Origin: Nymphaea colorata
Lineage: Eukaryota; Streptophyta; Magnoliopsida; Nymphaeales; Nymphaeaceae
Reading direction: 5' to 3'
DNA length: 64,000 nt
NCBI RefSeq assembly: GCF_008831285.2
Contig: NC_045139.1
Location: 29,491,206-29,555,205 of the forward strand
Positions 1-12,299 of this stretch are shown here, piece by piece. The number at the start of each line of letters is the position of its first letter. Within the stretch, counting starts at the first letter, position 1. The notes under the pieces are model-generated. The model saw only the letters and a list, made by a program, of their open reading frames with translations, had not been told where the DNA came from and did no database searches. Position numbers and translations under genes: made by a program.

Positions 1-1833
1 ATACTATTTTATCTGGCCTAACCTTCCTTCAGTAGTTCATCAAGAAAAGGAACTTAGAAGAATAAAGCAAAGACAACGTCAAGAAGTACCAAGCTTTTCT
101 GAAGTTGATCAATCTTAAATAAGTGTAACAACTAACGATAGTCATTGATATACTTCCAGAGCCTCTAAGGAACTATATGAAACTGTGGATTAACTTACCA
201 AGTTTCCATTGAAATAGAACGTACACCTGGAAAACTGCGAGTAAGTTGTGCAATTATCACTAATGAGGTGACCAACAACTACCATGCAAGGTATTTCAGA
301 AAGAGGAAGACACAAATCCCTTAAAGTAAGTTGTCTAATATGATGTGCAAAGCTCTGAAGATAGCTGAAACAGAACGAAAATACGAAACATCATTATCTC
401 ACTGAACAAGTCTAGTGCCAATTTCAAACAGGTACCAAGCCTTGGAGTGCAGTATAGGTGTTCAAACTTTTTCAAATTACAAATAGTTCTGAAATCTAAG
501 GGAAGTTGGTTCCAGGAAAACAAATCAATGCAATGCCTCCCGTAATCTTTTTTGTTTTTAAGTTGTACATTTTCTTTGCCTAACGAAAATCTGAACAGGA
601 CCTTAGATATCTACCATGGAAGTGTTTAATGTTTTCTTCTTATCTGATTTACCCTGATGCTTGTAGTCCTTCAAATAGTAAACCTGAAACTGTTAACACT
701 TTGTAAAATTAGATCTTCAAAATGGCAATGAGATGGAGTCGAGACTTCATTTGGTAGATGGCGTGCACACAAATAATCATGTATCAAATGTGCAATTTTG
801 GGTGAACTAAAAGAAATCAAATGAACCGTCCTAGATGTTTTTCCATCACTACATTAATTCAGTTCTCTGCAGAAGCTAGGGAGCAGTATGTCTGTCTAAG
901 AGCACTATATCACCTTTTAAACTTCTAGAATCCAAGAAGAAATAAAAAAATTCAAGAAAAAATCTTTACGAGGAAAAAAAATGCATAATACAAACAAAAT
1001 GAAGGACAAACAAGAGCATGCTGGTGACAGAGACAGATTGGTCTGAGTACTAAACACTAAGTCATGTCAAGCCTCCCAAGAGATTTCAACAGAAAAGGAA
1101 AAGACTTAACAGTGGTAGTATCTACCATTCAAGTACCCAGTTTCCATTAAAAAGGGTCTTTCTCTGATAAAATTTCTTTTATTCTGTCCATTTTTAAGCA
1201 TTGACATCCTATGAACACGCCACGTCCATTAAATATCATTTTTCTTGTCTGCTTATCTTTTCCCTTCTGGTACGCCGTTGCCCTCATAAAACCAAATTCA
1301 CAGCACCATCATTCCTATAAGCTAATTCACTACAAAGACGCTCATTCTAGTTGCAAACAGCATACATGGAGAATGTTGTATCCAAAAATCGGAGCCTGAA
1401 GTAAGTGCATCACCATTTCACAGGTCAAAGAGCCTAACGTGAAGGCAAAACAGTCCTGTGTTTCCATAACATGAATACAGAAGAGACAATTAATGACATA
1501 TAAAAAATGACATCATTTAACAAGAAATGCAACAAGTTTAACACTTATAGTCATCCTCGGCATATGAAATCAAGGGTACGCCGAAAAAGGTCAAGCAAGT
1601 GTAATCCTGTCAAAGATAGAAGGTTTAAGTAAACCTCAAACACCAACGAAATCATGAATCGAAATGATGAAAACCCATCCGAACAGAATCGGAGGACAAA
1701 GGTAAATCTCACAAGCCAACAGAAACAGAATCGTAAGTTGAAATAATGAAACCTCTTCTGAGCCGAATCAAAACCAACAATAAGAAACTAGACCCGGAGA
1801 AAAATTAAAATAAAAAAATGGTAAGAAACCAAC
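1..1833 (-). other. Probable first intron of the sphinganine C4-hydroxylase gene
   Basis: This stretch follows the first coding exon on the minus strand and holds no long open frame on either strand. I looked for the next parts of the hydroxylase, such as the histidine-box segments, and saw none. The simplest reading is one long intron running past the left edge. It is AT-rich and holds no tRNA-like or clear transposon structure that I can see. The assignment as intron is inference; it would fail if the exon 1 donor is not used. Confidence 0.5.
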
Positions 1834-2064
1834 CAAAAACAATAACTGTGCCACGACCGCTTGAAACAGCTGCTGAAGAAGGACGCCCTTGATCACAGAA
1901 CTTAGGGCCACCGAATTCTTCTCCTTCTCCTCCTTTCTTGTGTGCATCCGATACCGATCCAACGGTGGCAGCATCTGGTACATCCCTGCGTACAACCAAT
2001 AGACCACAATGGGGGCAAAAGTTCCCATTGCCTCATCACTCACATACCCATCCCAGAACACCAT
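1834..2064 (-). CDS. Sphinganine C4-monooxygenase (sphingoid base hydroxylase), first exon only
   Basis: The ATG lies at 2064-2062 and the exon reads about 77 residues, starting MVFWDGYVSDEAMGTFAPIV and ending near VVAQLLFL. This matches the N-terminus of plant SBH1/SBH2 proteins (VSDE, then PIVVYW, then an EEKEKN segment, then a KGVLLQQ segment). The family is an endoplasmic-reticulum di-iron enzyme of the fatty acid hydroxylase superfamily that converts sphinganine to phytosphingosine. Two hydrophobic stretches fit membrane segments. The catalytic histidine boxes are downstream and not in this window, so the gene is partial here. The donor is either GTTGGT at 1833 or a GT four bases further on; the second would add a conserved Val. 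Family call is firm, exon end is not. Confidence 0.85.
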
Positions 2065-2850
2065 CCTGAGGCTATTTCAGGGACCCCAGCAGAAAAAAGG
2101 AAGACGGTTGGAGTCCTCAAATCATGGAGAATTCACTAGCCACCGCAGTTTTCTGAGAGAAACCAACAGCGATGCCGGTGTGTGCTTAGAAGACAATGAG
2201 ATCACAGACCCAAAAAATATCTTGTGCAGGAAGATGGGATTTTGGGCATTGATCTCTGGACAGAACTGTCTTTTATTGGTTCGTTGCTGAATGGTGGGTT
2301 GCACAAACGAACGTGAAATCAAACGCCCAAGAATTCTTTTTGCCGCAAAAAGGGTAGTAGGTGGGGATCTATGTGCAGGACCATCCCCGTTTTCTGATGG
2401 TCGCCGATGGACGGATGGAAGAGGTCGCAAGAGAATCGAACGGCTAAGAGCAGTTCAGATGTTTGACTCTCAATCGATCGAAGCCCAGGGATGGAATTTA
2501 GTTGCTGCCCACTGGATTGGCCCAGAATTTTCCTTCGTTTTTCCCGTCTTCACCTTTTCTTCCCCCATCATTTTCTTATTTCCAACTCCGAATGAATGAA
2601 TTCATATTCCATCCTTCCGCAGTCCCCTGCAACACCTATGCAGAAAGCACCAATAAAATGTTGGGGACACAACAGTGCTGCAGTGAATAGTTTCGGACAC
2701 CACCGATTCCTTTACTTTGCCTGAGTTTTCCCTTTCTTGTTCCCGATTTTCTTCTTTTAATTTGCACGGAAGACCAAATTTGCCATAACCAGTGTCGAAT
2801 GATAAAACGCATTTTATTTCTCATTTTGAAGATTGTAGTTTATGTATACG
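2065..2850. promoter_or_regulatory. Upstream region and leader of the sphinganine hydroxylase gene
   Basis: This is the 5' side of the minus-strand hydroxylase gene. It is more GC-balanced than the DNA to its right and includes a pyrimidine-rich stretch at about 2535-2585. Several short open frames of about 60-100 codons occur on both strands, but none resembles a known protein and they overlap each other. I cannot place a TATA box with confidence. Confidence 0.4.
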
Positions 2851-3689
2851 TAGGTATATTAGTACAGAGAGAGAGAGAGAGGTGCTCCTTTTTGTAGCTC
2901 TTTGTAGAACGTATTGTCATGTTCTATGTTAAGAACGCATGTTGCATGCACAAATTTAGTATTTGGTACATTAAATTCATTAAACATTACAGCTCCAGTT
3001 GAAAAAAACCCTTCTTCAAAGTAAGTTGGCTCATCTTCTTGGATGGAAGTCAGACTTGGATTGAATAATACTGTGTATTGTTGGGTTACATAAAAGATTT
3101 TCCTCTAGCAATTAAGTTCAAAGAAAGGTTGGCTGGTTTGGCACATCTAATAAGACTAGTTTCCTAGCTCAATTTGAACATTCTTAGTCAAGCAACTTGT
3201 AAGCGACCACACTGACCAGAAAATGCATGGCTTTGATGGTATTTTAAACTTTTAATTTAAGAAATTGGTGCCTAGATCTGTAGTCTAGGTGCATTACTTT
3301 AGCACATCTCCCTCAACTTCACTGTTAAATCAATAGGTACAATCCCAACCAAACACCAAGTTGTAATTAGCAAGCCCCATATAATTGTCTGTCCTCCTCT
3401 AGGAATAATGGTACATAATATGTATATAATGATATAATATCATATATTAAAAGGCTCAACTATCAAAATCACATGGGTGCTCTTATATTGCCCAAAAATC
3501 AAAGAGCTTTTGTGTTTTGGGCCCAAGTGGGATGTAACATTGACACGACATCTTGCTTTGTCCTCTCTAAAGTACACATTACAATTCCCTGAGCTTATTT
3601 AGTGAAAAATTATCTGAAGGATGTTGATTTAAAAGACCATACATCAAGTCAACCCTACTTATTGCTTTAAAGGGTGAGGTTCTCACCAC

Positions 3690-3835
3690 TTCACCAGAGA
3701 CAGAATTTTTGTATTTTTTAGTGGGAGCACTCTCATTTAATGGTTATAATTTTTTTGAGGCACTTATATATATAGCAATCATATATATTAAACTAATTTT
3801 ATGAGGCTGGTGTGGGCAACTGCCAACACAGCCAG
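3690..3835 (+). repeat. Dispersed repeat family D, copy 1
   Basis: It begins with a CAGAATTTTT-like edge, passes through a GGGAGCACTC word and a TTAAACTAATTTTATGAGG segment, and ends near GGTGTGGGCAACTGCC. The same order of words recurs at 9270-9412 in the same orientation, and in looser form at 10900-11042 (minus) and 14475-14640. It has no coding capacity and is probably the end of a larger, degraded transposable element. Confidence 0.65.
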
Positions 3836-5228
3836 GCGTATCGTAAGTCCATTCAAACTATAAAGCAAGCGATGGCGCGTTAGCCTTGGGGGCCCTAAGT
3901 AAACATTTAAAAAAAAAAAGAACAAGGTACATAAATGCACAAGCTATCCGACTAGTTTGGTGGTTGAACATGCATCATACTAAATTTAATTCCATTGGAG
4001 TTTCACCCATTTAGACAAAATTAGAAGTCTGATGTTGAGCATTGACACGATAACCTTCCCTTCAACATATGATGAAGAAAGCAACAAAGTTAGAAGTTCT
4101 GCATTAAGAAGAGGAATCTTCTGTTCCCCTTAAGCAACTGAACATGAACTAGCACAATGGATTGCCGTCACAGTATGATGTCAAAATTTTTCTTGTCGTG
4201 AAACGAATGTCATTTTTTAGGAACTTCTTTAAGAAGAAGCTGAAGTTCAACAATTTCATACCCAAGGTGGGGATAAGGTTTTGCCTCATTCCAACTTGCC
4301 AGTAAAGTATCTGTTCAAAATTTGTATCTATTTACTTATAGGCTCACAAAAGTCTCCAAATATGACAAAAATATATACCCTCAAGTACCACTTTTGGAAA
4401 AAGTTGCAGAACTTTTGTCTTCAGTTGGAAGTCAAATATAACTCTATGTTAGGAACACATGACTACCCAAGTGGGTGCCAGCCAAGTAGGGCGAGCTGGT
4501 AAGGAGGATCATGTGACAACTATTATTTATCAACCATTGTGACTTACTTGTTTTAAGTCATGGAAGTGGACATATATATATATATATATAGTGATTGTTA
4601 GAAACCAGACTATTTAAATATGATATTTAAAGTGTTTTGTTTTTTGAAATCCAACCTTATCAATAAGATCTTAAGGATATATTGATGCAAAGTGTATATT
4701 AAGTTGATCATTTTTTGGGTTGTAATAGTGTTTTTATAATAAGCAAACATGAATGGCTGTCGTAGCATCACCATATTGATAATAGAGAAATCAACATTTT
4801 TCATAAAACCAACTTGATTCAAAGCATGCTTTATATCAAAAAGGTTTTTCAAATTATATTATGATGTTTATATTTTATTTTAAATAATTTTGTTTTGCAA
4901 AAAATTAAAAGGTCCGGCTTTTATCCATGCCATGAGTGCATGGTTTTTACTAATTTTTTTTCTCTCTCTCTCTCTCTACATTGAAAAAAAAATATAGGAA
5001 TTAATGTTAGATGATGAAAATGTCAATCATTTTTTTTTTCTTAACAGTTTATCATGCTGAATCAGAAGGTCCTGGTAGATTGCAGACTGATTCTAAAGAG
5101 TGATTCTAAATAGCTGAAGTTACAATTCAATTTTTCTGTATATATAGATATATATATATGCCTATATATCAGCTATTATGTATCAACCATTACCACTTAT
5201 TTGTTTTAAGTCATGGCAGTGTCCAAGG

Positions 5229-5279
<51 letters not shown>
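5229..5279. repeat. (TA)n microsatellite
   Basis: About 25 uninterrupted TA units, one of the longer dinucleotide tracts in the window. It sits in repeat-rich intergenic DNA. Confidence 0.95.
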
Positions 5280-5282
<3 letters not shown>

Positions 5283-5930
5283 GTAAGCCCGCTACCTCTA
5301 TCTGGTTGATTTTTGTTTTATTTTGTGTTGCTAAAAACCATGACAAAAAGTATATTTATGACATTCAGTTGCTTAGCCAAAGTTTTAACCAATTGAATAC
5401 ACCAAAATTGGATTAGGTTTTAATGACACAAAATGAAAAAAAAAAAATTTATTCGGCCACATAGGTAGTCGACTGATTTCAACATATGCATTTTTTGAAT
5501 TTATAGTTGCAATGTGAAATGACAAAACAAAAATAAGAGTTGTTTTGGAAAACATTAATTTTGAAAAAGGAAAAAAAAAATTGAGCAAGCAAACGACTAC
5601 CATTTAATGAGATTAATGAGCAGTGAGTTGTGAAAACTCGAGCTTCAAAACCAGATCGTCATGGCGGGCGTCACAGTCCACGCTAGCCTGCGGACATGGA
5701 AAATGGAAAATGGCATCTTAGAATATTTTTCTCATGTGATTTGGCCAATGATCTTATCTGTTTATGCAGTTTTCTTTCAGAAAATTTCAAACTGGCATTT
5801 GTTTTCTAGAAAAAGGAAATCTTATTCTAATAAGGAGCTTCTGAGGTGCAGTTTTTTTTTATCTTAAATGTATTCAATTAACGATGACTTAATTTGATTT
5901 TCCTATAAATTGACGATGAGGTTGAATTCA

Positions 5931-5971
5931 TTTTCTCATGAGAAAAATTTTCTCATGAGAAAAATTTTCTC
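5931..5971. repeat. Tandem 17-bp palindromic repeat
   Basis: A 17-bp unit occurs twice in a row (5931-5947 and 5948-5964) and then a third, partial copy follows. The first 16 bases of each unit, TTTTCTCATGAGAAAA, form a perfect palindrome, so the stretch can fold in several registers. Confidence 0.85.
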
Positions 5972-6508
5972 GGATCGTCATTTCTCTACTAGAACCCTTA
6001 GCTGGCAACTGCAGGAGGTCGTATCAAAAGGACCTCTCCTCCCATGTGAAAGAAATAAATATACTCTTTATTGCCCTTCAAGATGGTGAGCAACTTTTAA
6101 AACCATAGTCTTCTAAAGTTTAATATTCTTGTCACGTTTCTCGAAAATAATTTATAATATAAAAACATTTCTTGTTCTTCCTATTATTTTCCCTTTCCTA
6201 AATCATGAAATAATTATTTAAATGACGGGAAAAAAGTATGGCCTTCTTTCTCCAAACGCCCTGTACCAATATCTGCCAAACAATAAATTCAAGCACTCGC
6301 ACATATTCAATGACAAACTCTAGGCTTCTTTTAACTTAGCTCGGGATTGATTATTCGGAATTCAAATTCATAATTTTCACGCTACCATAAATTATGGATT
6401 TGAGATCCACGTTAGAGGTGAATCGTAAAGTCTACAGTTTCATAAAAATGTGGATTTGATTTCAAATCCCTTTAGATCTCAAATCCACGAAATCAAACGC
6501 AACGTTAA

Positions 6509-6739
6509 GGTTGTGTTTGTTTGACCATCAACCTGAGATCCTAAGATTTCAGATCCAATGGATTTAAGATCAGACCACATCCTCACCCCCTATTTGACTT
6601 TAAATCCATGATTTTAACATGTAGCATGAATTTAAGATCCATGTTACTGAACAAACTGATGATCTCTCAAAACACACATTTTTATGCAATTTTGGATCTA
6701 CGTTCTCGGATCTAAGTTCTGATGCTATCAAATGCAACC
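6509..6739. mobile_element. Tourist-like MITE, copy 1 (TAA target duplication)
   Basis: The element begins GGTTGTGTTTG and ends with CAAATGCAACC, which are near-complementary termini. It is flanked by TAA on both sides (6506-6508 and 6740-6742). A size of 231 bp, a three-base TAA duplication and no coding capacity fit a PIF/Harbinger-derived Tourist MITE. The right-hand TAA is shared with the next element, so the two lie head to tail. Superfamily assignment rests on target-site length and terminus only. Confidence 0.65.
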
Positions 6740-6742
6740 TAA

Positions 6743-6856
6743 GGTTGTGTTTCATTACATGGACCTAAAATGATCTCGGATCCCCTCTATGAATTTCAGC
6801 ATCATTTGATCTTGGATCCCATGGCACTCGAAATCTGTGAGAAATCAAATGCAACC
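6743..6856. mobile_element. Tourist-like MITE, copy 2, abutting copy 1
   Basis: It starts GGTTGTGTTTCATT directly after the shared TAA and ends ATCAAATGCAACC before another TAA (6857-6859). The termini match those of the element at 6509-6739. At 114 bp it is about half that length, so it is an internally deleted relative. A further AATCAAACGCAACG end at about 6491-6504, just left of copy 1, hints at a third unit whose left end I could not define. Confidence 0.65.
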
Positions 6857-7439
6857 TAAAATATTGAGCTCATCCAAATGCAATAAGGCGTTTGATAAAA
6901 GAACAGAGTGTTCTTAAAACACACATTCTTATAAGATATAAGCTACAAAGATGCAGCTTTGTTTCAAGATGTGATTATAGATGTCTCTTCGAATCTCAAC
7001 AATCAAATACTGATTATAATTAATCACATAACGTTTCTTAGAAAAAATGTTGTTAGGCTGTCCCTTGGCTGCCATTGGAGATGTCGAGGAGTCGAGTCTT
7101 TATTGGACATGTCCAAACCCGGACTCTGAGTTCGAAACCCGACGAAAACTAGACCCAAGCCCAAGTTTGGATCTTAAGCCAATCCGATTCAGTTAATTTG
7201 GTTTCAGAAACATGAATTTGAGATTCCTGATTTCAAAAACGTAGGTAAAGGCCCGGTGAAATCAGACTTGGAAAAACTTTGGATCGACTGACTTGTTTTT
7301 CAAAAGAAAATAAGGATGTTGAATTGAGTGAGCAGAAATAGAGTATTTCGTTTCAACTGTCCAACAAGAGAACCGATGCTCTCACACCTCCTCCTCTCTT
7401 TCTCTTCCCCCTATGTGCAAGATACTAGGTCTGCTTTGA

Positions 7440-7790
7440 GTGATGCCTAAGCCTAGGTAACGGGTTGACCCAGCCTGATAAGGAGTCACGCTCGGGACGA
7501 CCTGACATCTGAAGCATGAGCCCGAGCTCAGCCCGATTAAATTAAAAATATATATTTAATATAAAATATTATATAAATACAATTAATTGAATTAAAATAT
7601 TATAATTATATATATAAATCAATAAAATATATATTTAAAAAATCTTATCGAGCCGAACCAAGCTTAGTCAGGCCGAATAACTTATCGAGCCGGCCCGGTG
7701 CCTTTTTTTGGGGCTTGAGCCCGGGCCTAAGTCGGGTTGAGAACTGGGTACCCGTCGGGCACTCGACTCGACGCCCAGCCTTGGTGATGC
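7440..7790 (+). repeat. Dispersed repeat rich in CCCGGCC/CCCGAGC words, copy 1
   Basis: A GC-rich left arm (AGCCCGATTAAATT) is followed by about 90 bases of AT-only sequence and a GC-rich right arm (TTATCGAGCC, then GGCCCGGTGCC). A second copy with the same arm-core-arm order lies at 11545-11790. Such elements are common in plant intergenic DNA and are probably retroelement remnants. Confidence 0.6.
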
Positions 7791-9269
7791 CTCAGCTTGC
7801 ATATCGGTGCTACTCTTTTTATAGTATAAGAAGTTGATACTCTAACCCTAAATGCTGGAAAGAGAGACGTATCAACCCCACTCGGGCATTGAACTAATTC
7901 ACGTGGTCACTGCACGAATGAAACCTTACGAGCTTATTTATTTTTATTGAACTTTAAGGAACTCATTTAGCAGGTCACGTGGAAGTGGAACCCCATGTTC
8001 ACGAGATGTGGTTCGTTCTAACTCGATCATGAGAACGTAAGATGGTTGTTGTTAAAATCGGTGTGAACAGATCCATTCAAATCAAGTCTGGATAATTACC
8101 ATTCGATGCACCCCTTGATTTAATGTAGGCACTGTGTCATAATTAATTTATTTTTATCACTTAATTTATATTTTCATTTTTTTATTTTTTAAATCAATAA
8201 ATGTGATTGGTCCTGCTCATAATAATTTCCTATTCCAATTCGTTTCGTTCGATTCCCTGATTATTTTTTTGCCAACATATTTGAATTAAAACTAAAACCC
8301 ATTCTCAAAAACCTAGTGATGTCAATGGATCGGATTATCGGGGCATGCCAAGTTTGCAAATCCAGTAAATGGGATTAGAAAAGGTAGAGTAGCAAAATTT
8401 CTTATTTAAAAAATCACTGAGCTCTCCATGTTAGAGAACAGATTGATGCAGCCAGATCTTGGACTTTTTGATTCAAATATGCAGATCCAGATCAGCTAAC
8501 TTCATTGAGTTTCAGATCTAGAACAGCCCAACAATATTGCAAAACCTGAATCCAAGCAATGGGTACCCCTAATTGGATCTCGAAATGTGATCAAAGTGGC
8601 ATTTGATTTGCTCCAAAGTATGTTGTAGGCAATTATTTAATCTATGTATGTTCCTTTAAATGCTGGACACACCGGTAAGATTAAATACTCTTCCTGCTCA
8701 CCCAAAACATGTTGTAGGCGCTGAAAAACCCACATTCATCTATTGTTTTCAATGGTCCCTAATCAACTTCTCCTACCATCATGTGGAGTATAGAATCATA
8801 CATAATTAATGTGAATATACCAGTTTTGGTTAAATTTGGTGCAAGCTAAAAAAAAACGAAACATCATGTCAAATCCATATCCTAACAATTTAAATCTCTC
8901 ATCCTTCATCAATGGTTTTGACTTGACTTAATGGTGCAAATCAATTCAACGTAGTTTCTTGTTGCAAATTATATTTTAGATCATTGTTAGAAGAAAATTT
9001 TTGATTCATCAGGTATTGTGTTGGTCTACTGTAAGGCTTTATGCTCTTGATATCCTTTTTATGTGCTTTAACGGTTCTTACTTTTTTAAATGAACTATGT
9101 AACATCTAACAAATTATTTTTGTCATTTCCTCACTGCACCGGATGGTTTTAGAGGAAGAGACAAACAAAAAAAAAACTTAAAGCACCTTCTTCAATCGCA
9201 CAAACTACCCCCTTAAGAAAATGTTCGAAAGCCCCCAATTTTTCCTGTTTTCGGGATTTTGAGCTGCAT

Positions 9270-9412
9270 TGGCACTAGCGGAGCCAGAAATTTTTCTGGT
9301 AGGGGCACTCATTCAATGTCTTCCACTTTTTTGGAGCACTTACATGTATAAAAATCAAATGTACCAAAACATTAACGTATATATTAAACTAATTTTGTGA
9401 GGTTGGTGTGGG
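9270..9412 (+). repeat. Dispersed repeat family D, copy 2
   Basis: It begins GGAGCCAGAAATTTTTCTGG, includes GGGGCACTC and TATTAAACTAATTTTGTGAGG, and ends GTTGGTGTGGGCAGTTG. It matches the copy at 3690-3835 over most of its length. There is no coding capacity. Confidence 0.65.
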
Positions 9413-10110
9413 CAGTTGAGACTTGCATAAAGTGAAGTATCCCATCAACTAGCGTGTCACCATCCTACTGTTTATACTCCAGGAGAACCGCATCCTCCAC
9501 GGGAATCAAAATGATACATGTCCAGCTATGTTATGTCTCTTGAGACATCTTGCATAGCACCTTCAAGGTGGTGTAGATGAAAGCACACGAAATTTGTTGA
9601 ACACCTTGAACCATTTTACAAGTTACAACTTTCATGTATGGTCTTGGTCCAACATCAAGACATGAAATATTTACCTAACTTGGCAACTAAGCATGCCTTC
9701 TGTTGCTTCCAGATCTAAAATCTTTGTTTGTTTTTTTCAATCAACGAGCAAGAAGAAACTGAAGCGGCCAGTTCAAAGCAGATTTTGGCAGTATGTTCAA
9801 GATTGCTGCGTGTTTGTGCAGTGCAATTCAAAGCGTCAGTTAGCATGAACCACCGATCACTTACAGACCGCTGTTGGTCCTGCAAGCGCAAGGTTAGAAT
9901 CCTAGTTATTTCACGCTGACAATTTTCCCCAGATGATTGATTTTTTATATCTTGGATCCGCCCATGATTGGTGGGATGTGTTATAGAGTGGATCTTGATT
10001 CCTACTTAATAAGCTTCTCTAATTTCTGCAGATACTTCTTAAGGACATTATTATAATTGTTGCTCGATAGGAAAACTTTGGTCTCCAAACCATTAAAAAT
10101 CTTTGATGTG

Positions 10111-10138
10111 TCTTCTTCTTCTTCTTCTTCTTCTTCTT
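10111..10138. repeat. (CTT)n microsatellite
   Basis: Nine or so TCT/CTT units in a row, the only long trinucleotide tract in the window. In a coding frame it would give Ser, Leu or Phe runs, but no gene is seen here. Confidence 0.9.
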
Positions 10139-10499
10139 CCCTAACAGGACGTGGGTATGTCTACTATAAGCAGTTAAAACTGTTTTCTGCTTGATGGGAA
10201 GTCGCTACTAAGGAAACCTGCATAGGAAAACCCTTGGTTTTCGTTGTGTGTTACTCTCCTTTGCATGCATATTAAAAACTCTGATAAGCACATTGAATTG
10301 GGGTATACAAAACAACTTCTCCATTAGTGAGAACCATTAATCTTCCTGTCGAGTCCTTCCTCACGCGACGATCGCCTTCATGAGGAACGTTGCAGTGTTT
10401 CTTTGAATTCAAGTGAAAATCTGGATCAAGTTCCAACCCTGCCACTTTGCCGCCTTACTAAGTGTTGTAGATGATTTGTCTTCTCAACATATGGTTTAC

Positions 10500-10700
10500 T
10501 AAGGGTGGAGCCAGAATTTTTTCATGAAGGGATAGAATTAAATTTTTTAAATTTTGATGATAATCAAAATATTCTTTTTAAAAAATTTTATATTGGACAA
10601 CTGAAATTTTCTAAAATTTACACGTAGTACAAAATTTGAAGGGAGGCGAGGAGGGAGGTCAGGGCTCCTGTGGCACCCCCCTTGGCTCTGCCCCTGCCCA
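10500..10700 (+). repeat. Dispersed repeat family E, copy 1
   Basis: A GGGTGGAGCCAGAATTTTTT edge leads into an AT-rich core with TAAATTTTGATG and AAAATTTACACG, then a GC-rich tail with GGCTCTGCCCC. The order of words is shared with 20195-20350. Its edge also resembles family D, so the two may be ends of related elements. Confidence 0.5.
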
Positions 10701-10899
10701 GGCTCGCTCATGAGAGCTGGCTTACTGAGGGGTGTGATCTGGTCCTTTGAGTGCTTGTCGGCCCAAAAGAAGAGAAAAAGATGGCTTGTGAATTGAACCC
10801 ACCTCGGTTTCAAAAGCTTAGGTACGTCAAACCAAGCTAAGTAAACTTGACCGCATGCGCGTAAACCCGGGGTAAGCCTAAAATCAGTTGCAGGGATAC

Positions 10900-11042
10900 A
10901 TGAGGGATGGTGTGACCCACTGCCTACACCAGCACATCAAAAGTTACATAGAAAAATTTCAAAATTACATGGGGCATCCACATCAGGCTTAGGCTAACGA
11001 CTCAAGTGCTTCTCAGCTAAAAATTTCTGGCTCCGACACTGT
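10900..11042 (-). repeat. Dispersed repeat family D, minus-strand copy
   Basis: Read on the minus strand it begins CGGAGCCAGAAATTTTTAGC, includes AGCACTTGAG and reaches GCTGGTGTAGGCAGTGGG. This is the same word order as the plus-strand copies at 3690 and 9270, so the family is present in both orientations. Confidence 0.55.
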
Positions 11043-11544
11043 CTAAATTGTCAAGTTAAAAATTTGTTAAAGCTATTAAAATGTACTTCTTCTCCTACCA
11101 AATCCAAGCAAACCAAATTTGGATCTTTGGATCTTATCACCTTAGCTGCAATTTTCCTTTTTATTGTTATTTTAACTTTTAAATAATAAGAATGATCCTG
11201 CCTCAGCATTTGCAAGCTCCGGATGCAATTCATGGGCCTGATTTGATACCAAAATGGAGAAATGATTTAGTAATCTTTTCGGTATACCGGATCTGATCCC
11301 CGCGTTTTCAGTCAAGATGCCGACACCGGGCTTGTTTCCTTCAATGCAAGAACAACGAGATCTCGGATCGATAGGATCTCATATCGGTGGATCCAAGGTA
11401 CCCTAGATTTTAAAAGAGATTCATGTTGTTGAAATTCACTAGTTGTTTAAACACCTCGTGTCACCAAACATTAGTACCGGAGCCAAGATTTTTGGTTGAT
11501 AAACACTCTAATCATAGTCTGAGGTCTGATGTGGTGCTGTATTA

Positions 11545-11790
11545 AGCCTGAGCATCGGACTGGCCCAGCTAGACATTCAAAACCTAAGCCCGGCCCAACT
11601 CGAAAAATTCAAATTGAACTCAGCCTGATTAAATTTTAAAAATTATTTTTAAATAAAAATATATAAATATAATTAATAGTAATAAAATATTATATATATA
11701 ATTTTTAGAAAGTTATTATCGAGTCCACCCATACTTATTAGGCCTGCTCGAGTTCCTTTTCTCTCGGCCCGATGCCCAGGCTTATGTTGC
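11545..11790 (+). repeat. Dispersed repeat rich in CCCGGCC words, copy 2
   Basis: Shows AAGCCCGGCCCAACTCG, CAGCCTGATTAAATTTT, an AT core, then TTATCGAGTCC and CTCGGCCCGATGCCC. The order matches 7440-7790 in the same orientation, with clear divergence, so both are old copies. Confidence 0.6.
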
Positions 11791-12299
11791 ATAGTCTGGT
11801 GCCAATTCCACCAGCTCGCATGTAGCTCCACCACTCTATGCATCATGGATTTTAAATCAACCTTGGATTTCAAATGTACCCTAATTGAAACTATAGTGGT
11901 CGTTAGATCAACCTTGGATTTTATTCCTTTTTTTTAAAAAAAATAGAGGTACCAATATTATTCCCAAACAACAGAATAAACATACATTCTGATTGTAGCT
12001 AGTACACATCGGGCTTCCAACTAAAATGGTGTTGTCCGATATGGGGCTTCAAATATGAAGCACTTTTTTTGTTTTATTATTTTTTTAAAAAAATACTGCT
12101 AATTGTTCTTCAAATTGTGGTGTACTTTTATTCACAAAATTATGTACATGATCATATTTACATTGTCGAGATACGGAAGCACAATTTGATAATTAGGAAA
12201 AATACTTCAAAATATATCAGAAAATTTGAAATCAGTCCGCCACACAATATTGTGAAATCACCAAAAATATTAGTTTATACCATAAACTATTATTATTAA

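Noticed and set aside
9728-9919. Exon-like stretch ending in a possible donor (CGCAAG then GTTAGA)
   Set aside because: The frame has no ATG near its start, no clear acceptor and no continuing exon nearby.
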